DNA of 14,400 nucleotides from positions 1 through 14,400 of the forward strand of contig SKMI01000040.1 of NCBI GenBank assembly GCA_007121115.1. The letters are read 5' to 3'. Below, piece after piece: positions 1-7,362 of the stretch. The stretch is from Paracoccaceae bacterium (GTDB taxonomy: Bacteria; Pseudomonadota; Alphaproteobacteria; Rhodobacterales; Rhodobacteraceae). Within the stretch, counting starts at the first letter, position 1. The number at the start of each line of letters is the position of its first letter. Made by a program: the position numbers and the translations under genes. The notes under the pieces were generated by a model that was not told where the DNA came from, ran no database searches, and saw only the letters and a list, made by a program, of their open reading frames with translations.

Positions 1-102
1 ACCGCCACCAAGGGCCGCGTGCGCGCCTTTGGCCGGGTGTGGGATTTCGACGGCCGCAGCGCGGAAATCTGCCAGATCGACTGGAAAGGCCCCGGTCGGT
101 GA
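1..102 (+). CDS. 3' end of an unidentified gene upstream of dmdA (partial)
   Basis: Reading frame 1 is open from the window edge to a TGA at 100-102. It encodes about 33 residues ending in a strand-rich stretch (GRVWDFDGRSAEICQIDW). The TGA overlaps the GTG start of dmdA in a GTGA arrangement, which suggests translational coupling and supports this being a real gene end. The tail resembles the last strands of a UTRA ligand-binding domain of GntR regulators, or of a hotdog-fold thioesterase. From memory, a GntR-type regulator gene sits upstream of dmdA in some roseobacters, which would favour the first. With so little sequence the product cannot be assigned. Confidence 0.6.
   Translation, partial: TATKGRVRAFGRVWDFDGRSAEICQIDWKGPGR
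83..89 (+). promoter_or_regulatory. Ribosome binding site deciding the dmdA start
   Basis: The purine-rich GGAAAGG ends 9 nt before the GTG at 99. It lies inside the upstream gene. It favours GTG 99 over the in-frame GTG at 39, which would add 20 residues with no resemblance to the DmdA N-terminus. Confidence 0.6.
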
Positions 103-1211
103 GCCTGCCGCTGCTGTCTCCATCGCGCCGGTTGCGGCGCACCCCGTTTTCCGACGGGGTCGAGGCCGCGGGGGTCAAGGCCTACACGGTCTACAACCAC
201 ATGCTGCTGCCGACCGTGTTCCGGTCGGTGGAGGAAGATTATCACCACCTGAAGGCCGCCGTGCAGGTCTGGGACGTGTCCTGCGAACGGCAGGTGGAAA
301 TTCGCGGCCCGGATGCCCAGCGGCTGGTGCAGATGCTGACCCCGCGCGACCTGCGCGGGATGCTGCCGGGGCAGTGCTATTACGTGCCGATTGTCGATGA
401 GACCGGCGGGATGCTGAACGACCCGGTAGCAGTGAAGCTGGCCGAGGATCGCTGGTGGATTTCCATCGCCGACAGTGATCTGCTCTATTGGGTCAAGGGG
501 CTGGCCTATGGCTACCGGCTGGACGTGCTTGTGGACGAGCCCGACATCTCTCCCCTGGCCGTGCAGGGACCGAAGGCCGAAGACCTGATGGCCCGCGTCT
601 TCGGCGATGCCGTCCGGCGCATCCGCTTCTTCCGCTTCGGCCATTTCGACTTTCAGGGCCGGGACATGGTGGTGGCGCGCTCGGGCTATTCCAAGCAGGG
701 GGGCTTCGAGATCTATGTCAACGGCACCGACATGGGGATGCCGCTGTGGAACGCGCTGATGGAGGCCGGGCGCGATCTGGATGTCCATGCGGGCTGCCCG
801 AACCTGATCGAGCGGGTGGAGAGCGGATTGCTGAGCTACGGCAATGACATGACCGATGACAACACGCCCCATGAATGCTGGCTGGGCCGGTTCTGCAACA
901 CCCAGAGCGCCATCGGCTGCATCGGGCGCGACGCGCTGCTGCGGGTGGCCAAGGAAGGGCCGCTGCAACAGATCCGCCCGATTTCCATCGACGGGGCGAA
1001 GGTCGGGGTCTGTGACCGCTACTGGCCGGTGCTGACCCGGCAGGGCGAGCAGGTGGGCCGTATCAGCTCGGCCGCCTGGTCGCCGGATTTCGGCACCAAT
1101 GTCGCTATCGGCATGGTGCGCATCACGCATTGGGACGCGGGCACCGAACTGGTGGTGCAGACGCCGGAGGGGCGGCGCGACGCGCTGGTCCACGCCGCGT
1201 TCTGGAACTGA
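99..1211 (+). CDS. dmdA: Dimethylsulfoniopropionate demethylase DmdA
   Basis: This cytoplasmic enzyme transfers a methyl group from DMSP to tetrahydrofolate, giving 3-methylmercaptopropionate and 5-methyl-THF, the first step of DMSP demethylation. The product is 370 residues, close to the roughly 369 of characterised DmdA, and has the GcvT (aminomethyltransferase) fold. The N-terminal run SRRLRRTPFS, then AYTVYNHMLLP, EEDYHHLK and WDVSCERQVEIRG match my recollection of DmdA from Pelagibacter and Ruegeria very closely. ARSGYSKQGGFEIYV, GCPNLIER and LLSYGNDMTDDN also match. These DmdA-specific blocks separate it from ordinary GcvT or dimethylglycine dehydrogenase domains. The GTG start is chosen from the ribosome site at 83-89 and from the match at the N-terminus. 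It overlaps the previous stop by 4 nt and lies 18 nt before acuI, so the genes probably form one transcript. Confidence 0.95.
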   Translation: MSLPLLSPSRRLRRTPFSDGVEAAGVKAYTVYNHMLLPTVFRSVEEDYHHLKAAVQVWDVSCERQVEIRGPDAQRLVQMLTPRDLRGMLPGQCYYVPIVDETGGMLNDPVAVKLAEDRWWISIADSDLLYWVKGLAYGYRLDVLVDEPDISPLAVQGPKAEDLMARVFGDAVRRIRFFRFGHFDFQGRDMVVARSGYSKQGGFEIYVNGTDMGMPLWNALMEAGRDLDVHAGCPNLIERVESGLLSYGNDMTDDNTPHECWLGRFCNTQSAIGCIGRDALLRVAKEGPLQQIRPISIDGAKVGVCDRYWPVLTRQGEQVGRISSAAWSPDFGTNVAIGMVRITHWDAGTELVVQTPEGRRDALVHAAFWN

Positions 1212-1229
1212 GGAAAGAGGGAGAAGGCT

Positions 1230-2222
1230 ATGAGCTTCAACGCACTTCAGGTCATCAGGGATGATGAGGGCAAGACCCACGCGAACGTTACGCAGATCAC
1301 CGAAGATCAGTTGCCCGCGGGCGATGTAACCGTGGCGGTGGAATACTCCACCGTGAACTACAAGGACGGGCTGTGCATCGGCCCCGGCGGCGGGCTGGTG
1401 CGGACCTATCCGCATGTGCCCGGGATCGATTTCGCGGGTACGGTCGAGGCCAGCGACGATGCGCGCTACAAGCCCGGCGACAAGGTGGTGCTGACTGGCT
1501 GGCGCGTGGGCGAAGCGCATTGGGGCGGCTATGCCCAGAAGGCGCGGGTCAAGGCCGACTGGCTGGTGCCCCTGCCCGAGGGGCTGGACACGCGCCAGGC
1601 CATGGCCGTGGGCACCGCCGGTTTCACGGCGATGCTGGCGGTGATGGCGCTGGAGGATCACGGGTTGAAACCCGGCAAGGGGCCGGTGCTGGTGACCGGC
1701 GCCGCCGGTGGCGTGGGTTCGGTCGCCGTGGCGCTGCTGGCCGCGCTGGGGCACGAGGTCGCCGCCGTCACGGGCCGCCCCGAGACCGAGGGCTACCTGC
1801 GCGGCCTTGGCGCCAGCCAGATCGTCCCGCGCGCGGAGATCGCCGAGACCGTCAAGCGCCCGCTGGAGTCGGAAACCTGGGCGGGCTGCGTCGATGCCGT
1901 GGGCGGCGCGATGCTGGCGCGTGTCCTGGGGCAGATGCAATACGGCGCTTCGGTCGCCGCCGTGGGGCTGGCCGGGGGCGCGGGACTACCCGCGACGGTG
2001 GTGCCCTTCCTGCTGCGCGGCGTGAACCTGCTGGGCATTGATTCGGTGATGCAGCCCTATGACAACCGCCTGCGCGCCTGGGAGCGGATCGCCCGCGACC
2101 TGCCGCTGGACAAGCTGGAAGCGATGGTTCACCCGGCCACACTGGCCGATCTGCCGCAGCTTGGCGCGGATATCCTGAAGGGGCAGGTTCAGGGCCGCGT
2201 GGTGGTGGATGTGAACGCCTGA
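1230..2222 (+). CDS. acuI: Acrylyl-CoA reductase (NADPH) AcuI
   Basis: This 330-residue protein belongs to the zinc-independent medium-chain dehydrogenase/reductase superfamily, YhdH/AcuI group. AcuI reduces acrylyl-CoA to propionyl-CoA with NADPH. This removes a toxic electrophile formed during DMSP and acrylate catabolism. The N-terminal catalytic domain contains STVNYKDGLCI and PGIDFAGTV. The nucleotide-binding Rossmann motif VTGAAGGVG spans about residues 155-163, followed by LGHEVAAVTGR. The C-terminal HPATLADLPQLGADILKGQVQGRVVVDV is typical of the group. ATG at 1230 is preceded by AGAGGGAG at 1216-1223, 6 nt away. Position directly after dmdA matches the dmdA-acuI arrangement known from Ruegeria pomeroyi and gives strong support to acuI rather than a general quinone oxidoreductase. 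Confidence 0.93.
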   Translation: MSFNALQVIRDDEGKTHANVTQITEDQLPAGDVTVAVEYSTVNYKDGLCIGPGGGLVRTYPHVPGIDFAGTVEASDDARYKPGDKVVLTGWRVGEAHWGGYAQKARVKADWLVPLPEGLDTRQAMAVGTAGFTAMLAVMALEDHGLKPGKGPVLVTGAAGGVGSVAVALLAALGHEVAAVTGRPETEGYLRGLGASQIVPRAEIAETVKRPLESETWAGCVDAVGGAMLARVLGQMQYGASVAAVGLAGGAGLPATVVPFLLRGVNLLGIDSVMQPYDNRLRAWERIARDLPLDKLEAMVHPATLADLPQLGADILKGQVQGRVVVDVNA

Positions 2223-2255
2223 CGCGGTAGCCTGACCCGCGCGTCGGGCGGGAAA

Positions 2256-2282
2256 CGCCCCCGCATCGTCGATGCGGGGGCG
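2256..2282. terminator. GC-rich hairpin between acuI and the convergent response regulator gene
   Basis: A near-perfect 27-bp palindrome has arms of 13 bp (CGCCCCCGCATCG and its complement) around one unpaired base. In RNA this would give an 11-bp stem with a 5-nt loop. On the + strand no T-tract follows. On the - strand the stem is followed by TTTCCC. It sits 34 bp after acuI and 108 bp beyond the response regulator stop, so it may end both transcripts. The rest of 2223-2389 shows no gene. Confidence 0.6.
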
Positions 2283-2389
2283 CTGGCGGCAGAAGGCGTC
2301 ATCGGCTCGGCAGGGTCGCGTTCCGCGTGACGGTAACGCGCAGGGTGCAGCCACGCTGCCGACCGGGCGCTTGTCCCAGCCCTGATCGC

Positions 2390-3043
2390 CTATCGATACG
2401 TCTGGTCCATGCCGGCCTGTCGGCCCATCAGCGCTGCCTGTGTGCGATTGTTCACGCCCAGCCGCCGATAGAGCGTCTTGACGTGCAGCTTCACGGTCGC
2501 CTCGCTCAGGGACAGGTCGCGGGCGATTTCCTTGTTCGACTGCCCGTGACACAGCCCGCGCAGGACATCGCGTTCACGTTGGGTCAGCCGTTCGGACATG
2601 GTCCGGGCGCTGTCTTCCGCGAACCCGAGCGCCGTTGGCGGCGCGGAATCGCCGATCAGCAGATCAACCGGCACAAAGCGTTCGCCCAGCCCCATGAAGG
2701 CGATGGCATGGGCCAGCGACTTGCCTGCCATGGATTTGGGCAGGAATCCCGCGGCGCCCAGCGCCAGCGCGTCCTCGGCCAGACTGCGCGAGGCGGTGCC
2801 CGAAATGATCGCCACGGGCTGGCCCTGGGCCAGATCGATCGCCCTGCGCAAACCGCCGAGCCCATCCATGCCCGGCATGTCGTAATCCAGAAGGATCAGG
2901 TCGAAGGCGGGTTCGTTGGCAACATGCTGCAACGCCGTCTCCAGATCGGGGGCGCAGATCACGTCATGGCCGACCTCCCGCACCAGATAGGCGGTCAAAG
3001 CGTCGGTCAACAGTTCATGGTCATCGGCCAGCAGCAGGCGCAT
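2390..3043 (-). CDS. NarL/LuxR-family two-component response regulator
   Basis: This predicted DNA-binding response regulator has 217 residues, usual for NarL/FixJ-type proteins. The receiver domain (about 1-120) starts MRLLLADDHELL with acidic residues D7 and D8. The likely phosphorylated aspartate is D53 in LILLDYDMPGMDG, with S81 in AIISGTA and K103 in FLPKS completing the active site. A LuxR-type helix-turn-helix covers about 153-205, with LTQRERDVLRGL and NKEIARDLSLSEATVKLHVK. An ATG at 3043 is chosen because the receiver begins there; another in-frame ATG at 3049 adds two residues. AAAAGG lies about 10 nt upstream of 3043. The start lies inside the end of the kinase gene, an overlap of 23 nt, implying co-translation and partnership. 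Its target genes are not visible. Confidence 0.92.
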   Translation of the reverse strand: MRLLLADDHELLTDALTAYLVREVGHDVICAPDLETALQHVANEPAFDLILLDYDMPGMDGLGGLRRAIDLAQGQPVAIISGTASRSLAEDALALGAAGFLPKSMAGKSLAHAIAFMGLGERFVPVDLLIGDSAPPTALGFAEDSARTMSERLTQRERDVLRGLCHGQSNKEIARDLSLSEATVKLHVKTLYRRLGVNNRTQAALMGRQAGMDQTYR

Positions 3044-6000
3044 TGGCATCCGGGCCTTTTTCGATGGCGCGCGGCAGGGTGGCGATTTTCGCCGCAAGCT
3101 GCGCTGCGGTGGCGGGTTTGCTGACCACCGCGTCAAATACTCCTTGCGATATCTGGTCGTTGAAATCGGTGGCTGCAAGAGCGGTGAGCAGGATCATCGC
3201 GGGCCTGTGACGGCCGGCCGCGATCCGCGTGCCCAGATCGATGCCGGACATGTCGGGCATCTGCATGTCGGTGATGATCACGTCCCATGACGCGGGGTCC
3301 TCGGCCAGGGTGTCCAGTGCATCGGTGGCGCTGATGCACCCGGCCACTTCGGCGCCGCAGGCTTCAAGGGCGCTGCAGACCCAGGCAAGCTGGTCATCAT
3401 CGTCATCCACCACCAGCACCTGCAGGCCCTTGAGCAGGAGCTCCTCAGAGGGTCCCTCTGCCTGAGCGGCCCCGCACACGGCCACGGGCGTAACCACGGA
3501 TGCGGCAGTGGGGAGGGTGCAATGTAGGGGTTTACAGGGCCAGAGCACCGTGGCCTGCGTCCCGCCCCCGGCCCGAGGACGCAGCCGCATATGGCCGCCG
3601 ACCGCGCGCAGGACATTGCGCACGATCACCAGCCCCAGACCACTGCCCTTGCCGCGCTTGGTGGTGAACGAGGGTGCATAGACCTGATCGCGGTTCTGGT
3701 CCTGGATGCCGGGGCCGGTGTCCTCGACATCAAGGCGCAGGTAGGCGCGCCCGGCGTCCGGGCGGCCGGTATCGAACGCGGCGCGCAAGTCCGCGGTTTC
3801 GGCCGTGCGCAGCCGCACGGTGATGGCGGGCCGGTCGGTGCGCAGGGCCAGTTCGGCCACCGCATCGCGGGCATTGATGAGCAGGTTGAGCACCACCTGA
3901 AGCACGTCGGTCGGATCGGCGGTGACCGCGACCGGGGCGCCGGGCAGATCGAGGCGGATGGTTTCGCCCGCGCGCAGGCTTGGACGCACCAGTTCGGTGG
4001 CATCGGTGACGGGCTGGCGCAGGTCGAGCCCGACCAGCTCCCGCTCGCGGGTGCCCAGCGATGTCAGGCGCCGCAGCAGCGCCGTGCCCTGGTTGATGGC
4101 GGCTTCGATCCTGCGCATCTCGGGCGCTTTTGCGGTCCATGTCTCGGTATCGATGGCCGCCAGCGCCCCCGAGATCGCGGCCAGCAGGTTGGCGAAATCA
4201 TGCGCGGTTTCGGTGGCGATCTGAGCAATCACCTCATGCCGCTGGGCGCGCTGGAGGTCCTCGCGCAGGCGCGCCTGTTCCTGCCGCGCGCGGCGTTCCC
4301 GCGAGGTGTCGCGCACCAGGCACAGCAGCAGGCCACGGCTTTCGCGGGTGATCGAAAGCGCGTGCACGCGGGGGGCATTTTGCGCATCGTCGGCGACGGT
4401 GATCTCGCCGTGCCAGAAGCCGGTTTGATCCAGCGCGGGCTGCGCCTCGTCCAGCAGCGCACGCGCGGTCCGCGGTGGATAGAGGTCCTGCCAGCTTCGA
4501 CCGATGACCTGCGCGACATCGCTCAGCCCGAACAGCCGCAGAAACGCCGGGTTCGCATGGGTCACAGTCCCGTCGGCGTCGACAAAGGCGATCCCCTCGC
4601 GCGAGGCGTCCAGCACCGCCGCGCGGTCATTGAGGGCGCGCGCCTCGGCATTCTTGAGCGCGGTGATGTCCACCATCATGCCCACGCGCCCGCCGTCGCT
4701 GGTGGCCTTTTCCAGCCGGCGCAGCCAGCGGCCATCGGGCAGGGCGCGCTCGGCTTCGAAAAAAGGCGTGTCGTAGCGGGCAAGCAGGGGGTGCGCCATG
4801 GGGTCTGTAGGATCCACCGGCACCGAGGTTTCTCCGTTCCGCGCCGCTTCGGCGATGAAATCCTCCAGCCGCACGCCCGGGACCAGCAGATGCGCGCTCT
4901 GCGGATAGAGGGCGCGATAAGGCGCGTTGCACAGCACCAGCCGGCGGTCACGGTCGAAATAGACAAAGGCATCCTGCAGCGCGTTCACCGCATCTTCCAG
5001 TTGCGCCCGGGCGGCCCTGGCCTCGGCGGTGGCAGCGGCCTGCGCCTGTTCGGCGTGCTTGCGGGCGGTGATGTCGGTGAGCACCAGCACATGACCGGGC
5101 GCATCATCACATGCAAGGTGCAGGCGCCGCGCATCCAGGCTGGCCCACCACGGCGCGCCGTTGCGGTCCAGCGCACGGACCTCGGACAGCACCACCTCGT
5201 CCGCGGTCAGCGCAGAACAGATCCGGTCGGCCTCGCCCGGTGCGGCGTCATCCAGGCGCAGGATATCGCGCGGCCGCAAGCCGCGGGCGGATGCAGGCGT
5301 ATACCCGGTGCGGCGTTCGCAGGCCGCGTTGATCCAGCGGATGCGCCGGTCGGCATCTGTCAGGATGACCAGGCTTGCGGTCTGCTCCACAATCGCGCCC
5401 AGTTGCTGCACCTGATGACGCTGCGCCATCTCGTCGGTGATGTCGCGGACGACATGGATGTAACCGTGCCGCCCGCCCGGTATACCGGGCATCCGCGCCG
5501 ATACAAAACTGCTGTACCAGCGCCGTCCGTGCGGCTGCTCCAGGGCGTATTCCGCGGGGCCGGCATGGCCGCGCCGGTCGGTTTCGGCCATCATCCTGCG
5601 GGCCAGCGCCGCAATATCGGGCGGCAGAACCGCCTCGGGCGGCTTGCCCATGATCTCGGACGGGTCCAGCACTTCGGCCATGGGCGAGGTCTGGTGAAAG
5701 CCCGTGAAACAGCCATCGGCATCGGACTCCAGCACCAGGTCGGGCAGGGCGTTCATCATCGCCTCGGCGCGGTTGCGCTCGGCGGCCAGGTCACGCCGGG
5801 CCTGTGCGATCCGCGCCTCGGTATCGCGCCGGTGCAGCACCGTGCCGATGACATTGGCCACCGACTTGATCAGTTCGATCTCGATCTCCGAAAAGCTTCG
5901 GGGCGCGCGCACCGCGTCATAGCCGACGAATCCCGACAGGGTGCCCCCCAGCCGCAGCGGCACCGCCAGCACCGAGCGGATTTGCTGGCGTTCCAGCGTT

Positions 6001-6428
6001 TCGCGCAGGTCGGGGTCTTCACCGTAAATGGCGACATCGGGCACATAAACATGCCCGCGGTGGCGGAATTCGCGCCACCACATATCGCCCAGCGACACGG
6101 GCAGGTCCTGCAGCGTTTCGATCATGGGCGCGATGCCCTCGGCGCACCATTCGTGGGTATTGCTCAGATAGACAGTGTCGCGAACCTGGAACAGATAGGT
6201 CCGGTCGCAGTCGGCGAACCGGCCCAGCCGTTCCAGCGCCGTGTCGATCTGCGCGTCCAGCGCGTCCGTATCGACACAAAGCAGGTCGTTGATGACCGAC
6301 ACCACCAGCGCCTGCGTCGCTTCGGTCTGGCGCGTCGGCCGCATGGTGTGACCGGACGGCGCATCACCCGCGGGGCGCGCGCTGCGATCCGCGATTGCGC
6401 GGTCTGTGTCCGGGTCGTTATCCTTCAT
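3021..6428 (-). CDS. Soluble multi-PAS hybrid sensor histidine kinase
   Basis: This 1135-residue hybrid kinase has no signal peptide or membrane segment, so it should sense a cytoplasmic signal. Domains by eye are a GAF domain (about 40-195, with FADCDRTYLF and IRSVLAVPLRLGGTLSGFVGYD) and four PAS-like units (about 220-335, 345-460, 480-600 and 605-725), several ending in VxDIT-type motifs. The phospho-acceptor helix has H743 in TAHDFANLL. The ATPase domain shows N852 in NLLINARDAV, DTGPGI at 903-908 and GSGLGLVIV. A C-terminal receiver has an acidic cluster VVDDDDD, D1054 in IITDMQMPDMSG, and SKP. The HDFxNLL form resembles CckA-like kinases, although the usual HDFNNLL is HDFANLL here. The partner is almost certainly the overlapping response regulator. 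Signal and ligand cannot be read from the sequence. Confidence 0.93.
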   Translation of the reverse strand: MKDNDPDTDRAIADRSARPAGDAPSGHTMRPTRQTEATQALVVSVINDLLCVDTDALDAQIDTALERLGRFADCDRTYLFQVRDTVYLSNTHEWCAEGIAPMIETLQDLPVSLGDMWWREFRHRGHVYVPDVAIYGEDPDLRETLERQQIRSVLAVPLRLGGTLSGFVGYDAVRAPRSFSEIEIELIKSVANVIGTVLHRRDTEARIAQARRDLAAERNRAEAMMNALPDLVLESDADGCFTGFHQTSPMAEVLDPSEIMGKPPEAVLPPDIAALARRMMAETDRRGHAGPAEYALEQPHGRRWYSSFVSARMPGIPGGRHGYIHVVRDITDEMAQRHQVQQLGAIVEQTASLVILTDADRRIRWINAACERRTGYTPASARGLRPRDILRLDDAAPGEADRICSALTADEVVLSEVRALDRNGAPWWASLDARRLHLACDDAPGHVLVLTDITARKHAEQAQAAATAEARAARAQLEDAVNALQDAFVYFDRDRRLVLCNAPYRALYPQSAHLLVPGVRLEDFIAEAARNGETSVPVDPTDPMAHPLLARYDTPFFEAERALPDGRWLRRLEKATSDGGRVGMMVDITALKNAEARALNDRAAVLDASREGIAFVDADGTVTHANPAFLRLFGLSDVAQVIGRSWQDLYPPRTARALLDEAQPALDQTGFWHGEITVADDAQNAPRVHALSITRESRGLLLCLVRDTSRERRARQEQARLREDLQRAQRHEVIAQIATETAHDFANLLAAISGALAAIDTETWTAKAPEMRRIEAAINQGTALLRRLTSLGTRERELVGLDLRQPVTDATELVRPSLRAGETIRLDLPGAPVAVTADPTDVLQVVLNLLINARDAVAELALRTDRPAITVRLRTAETADLRAAFDTGRPDAGRAYLRLDVEDTGPGIQDQNRDQVYAPSFTTKRGKGSGLGLVIVRNVLRAVGGHMRLRPRAGGGTQATVLWPCKPLHCTLPTAASVVTPVAVCGAAQAEGPSEELLLKGLQVLVVDDDDDQLAWVCSALEACGAEVAGCISATDALDTLAEDPASWDVIITDMQMPDMSGIDLGTRIAAGRHRPAMILLTALAATDFNDQISQGVFDAVVSKPATAAQLAAKIATLPRAIEKGPDANAPAAGR

Positions 6429-6548
6429 GCTGACCTGTCATTCTGGTTAAGGCAGCGGTCCGGGACAATCGGCAACCCTGTCCGGCGACGCCGCGCGGCA
6501 TATATGGCGGGCAGGAGACACTTACGCAAACATAACACACGGCGCACC
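6429..6548. promoter_or_regulatory. Divergent intergenic region between the kinase gene and ygfZ
   Basis: This 120-bp gap must hold the promoters for the kinase operon (leftward) and ygfZ (rightward). An AT-rich palindrome CATATATG lies at 6499-6506 and could serve as a -10 element in either direction. On the - strand a TTGCGT lies about 19 bp before it. AGGAG at 6513-6517 is about 31 nt from the chosen ygfZ ATG, too far to act as its ribosome site. No convincing consensus promoter was found. Confidence 0.35.
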
Positions 6549-7355
6549 ATGACCGAAGGCTCACCAAGAAGATTGCTGCGCATCACCGGCGAAGGCGCGC
6601 GCGCCTTCCTGCAAGGTCTGGTCAGCAATGAACTCCATCGACTGGAGGCACCGGACGGCGAAAGGATCGTCTATACCGCGCTCCTGACCCCGCAAGGCAA
6701 GTATCTGGCGGATTTCTTCGTCATCGCCGATGGCGAGGACCTGCTGCTGGACGTGGCCGCAGAGCTGGCCGAGGACCTGCAGCGTCGGCTGACCATGTAC
6801 CGGCTGCGCAAGCCGCTGACCATCAAGGCCGATCCCCTGCAGGTGCGCCGCGGCACCGGCCCCGCGCCCGCAGGCGCGCAGGCCGATCCACGCCACCCGG
6901 CGCTGGGCTGGCGGCTTTACGGCACCGAGGGCGGCGATGACGGCACCGACTGGGACGCGCTGCGAGTCGCGCATTGCATCCCCGAAAGCGGCATCGAACT
7001 GATCCCCAACGAAAGCTTCCTGCTGGAATGCGGCTTCGACCGGCTGAACGGGGTCGATTTCCGCAAGGGCTGCTATGTGGGGCAGGAAGTCACCGCGCGG
7101 ATGCGCCACAAGACCGAATTGCGCAAGGGGCTGGTGACGGTAGAGGTGGACGGGACCGCGCCCGTGGGCACCGAGATTACCGCCGACGGCAAGAGCGTCG
7201 GCACGCTCTACACCCAGTCCGGGGGGCAGGGGATCGCATACCTACGCTTCGACCGCGCCATCCGCGCGACAGCGCCGATGGAGGCGGGGACGGCGCGGGT
7301 ACGCTGGACGCCTTCGGACACCGCCGCCACGGAGACTGGCGCCGCTGGCGGCTGA
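6549..7355 (+). CDS. ygfZ: YgfZ/GcvT-domain folate-binding protein (Fe-S cluster maintenance)
   Basis: YgfZ (Iba57/CAF17 family) proteins are folate-binding relatives of GcvT that support assembly or repair of certain Fe-S enzymes, including tRNA thiolation enzymes. The product has 268 residues, short and typical of alphaproteobacteria. The family signature KGCYVGQE is at residues 173-180 and includes the conserved C175. It follows the N-terminal block ITGEGARAFLQGLVSNEL and the GFDRLNGVDFRKG lead-in. ATG 6549 is chosen because the conserved block starts soon after. There is no clear ribosome site before it. The in-frame ATG at 6504 would add 15 basic residues unlike the family. The gene is divergent from the kinase and convergent with the DUF1028 gene, so it is probably monocistronic. 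Confidence 0.9.
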   Translation: MTEGSPRRLLRITGEGARAFLQGLVSNELHRLEAPDGERIVYTALLTPQGKYLADFFVIADGEDLLLDVAAELAEDLQRRLTMYRLRKPLTIKADPLQVRRGTGPAPAGAQADPRHPALGWRLYGTEGGDDGTDWDALRVAHCIPESGIELIPNESFLLECGFDRLNGVDFRKGCYVGQEVTARMRHKTELRKGLVTVEVDGTAPVGTEITADGKSVGTLYTQSGGQGIAYLRFDRAIRATAPMEAGTARVRWTPSDTAATETGAAGG

Positions 7356-7362
7356 GCGCCCT

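Noticed and set aside
2327..3124. A + strand open frame opposite the response regulator gene
   Set aside because: The opposite strand has intact receiver and helix-turn-helix motifs. This frame has none.
3591..6548. A + strand open frame of about 980 codons opposite the kinase gene, running without a stop into ygfZ
   Set aside because: It is antisense to the clearly real kinase gene, and its composition (rich in Arg, Gly, Gln, His) is what a GC-rich complementary strand gives. Family resemblance starts only at the ygfZ ATG at 6549.
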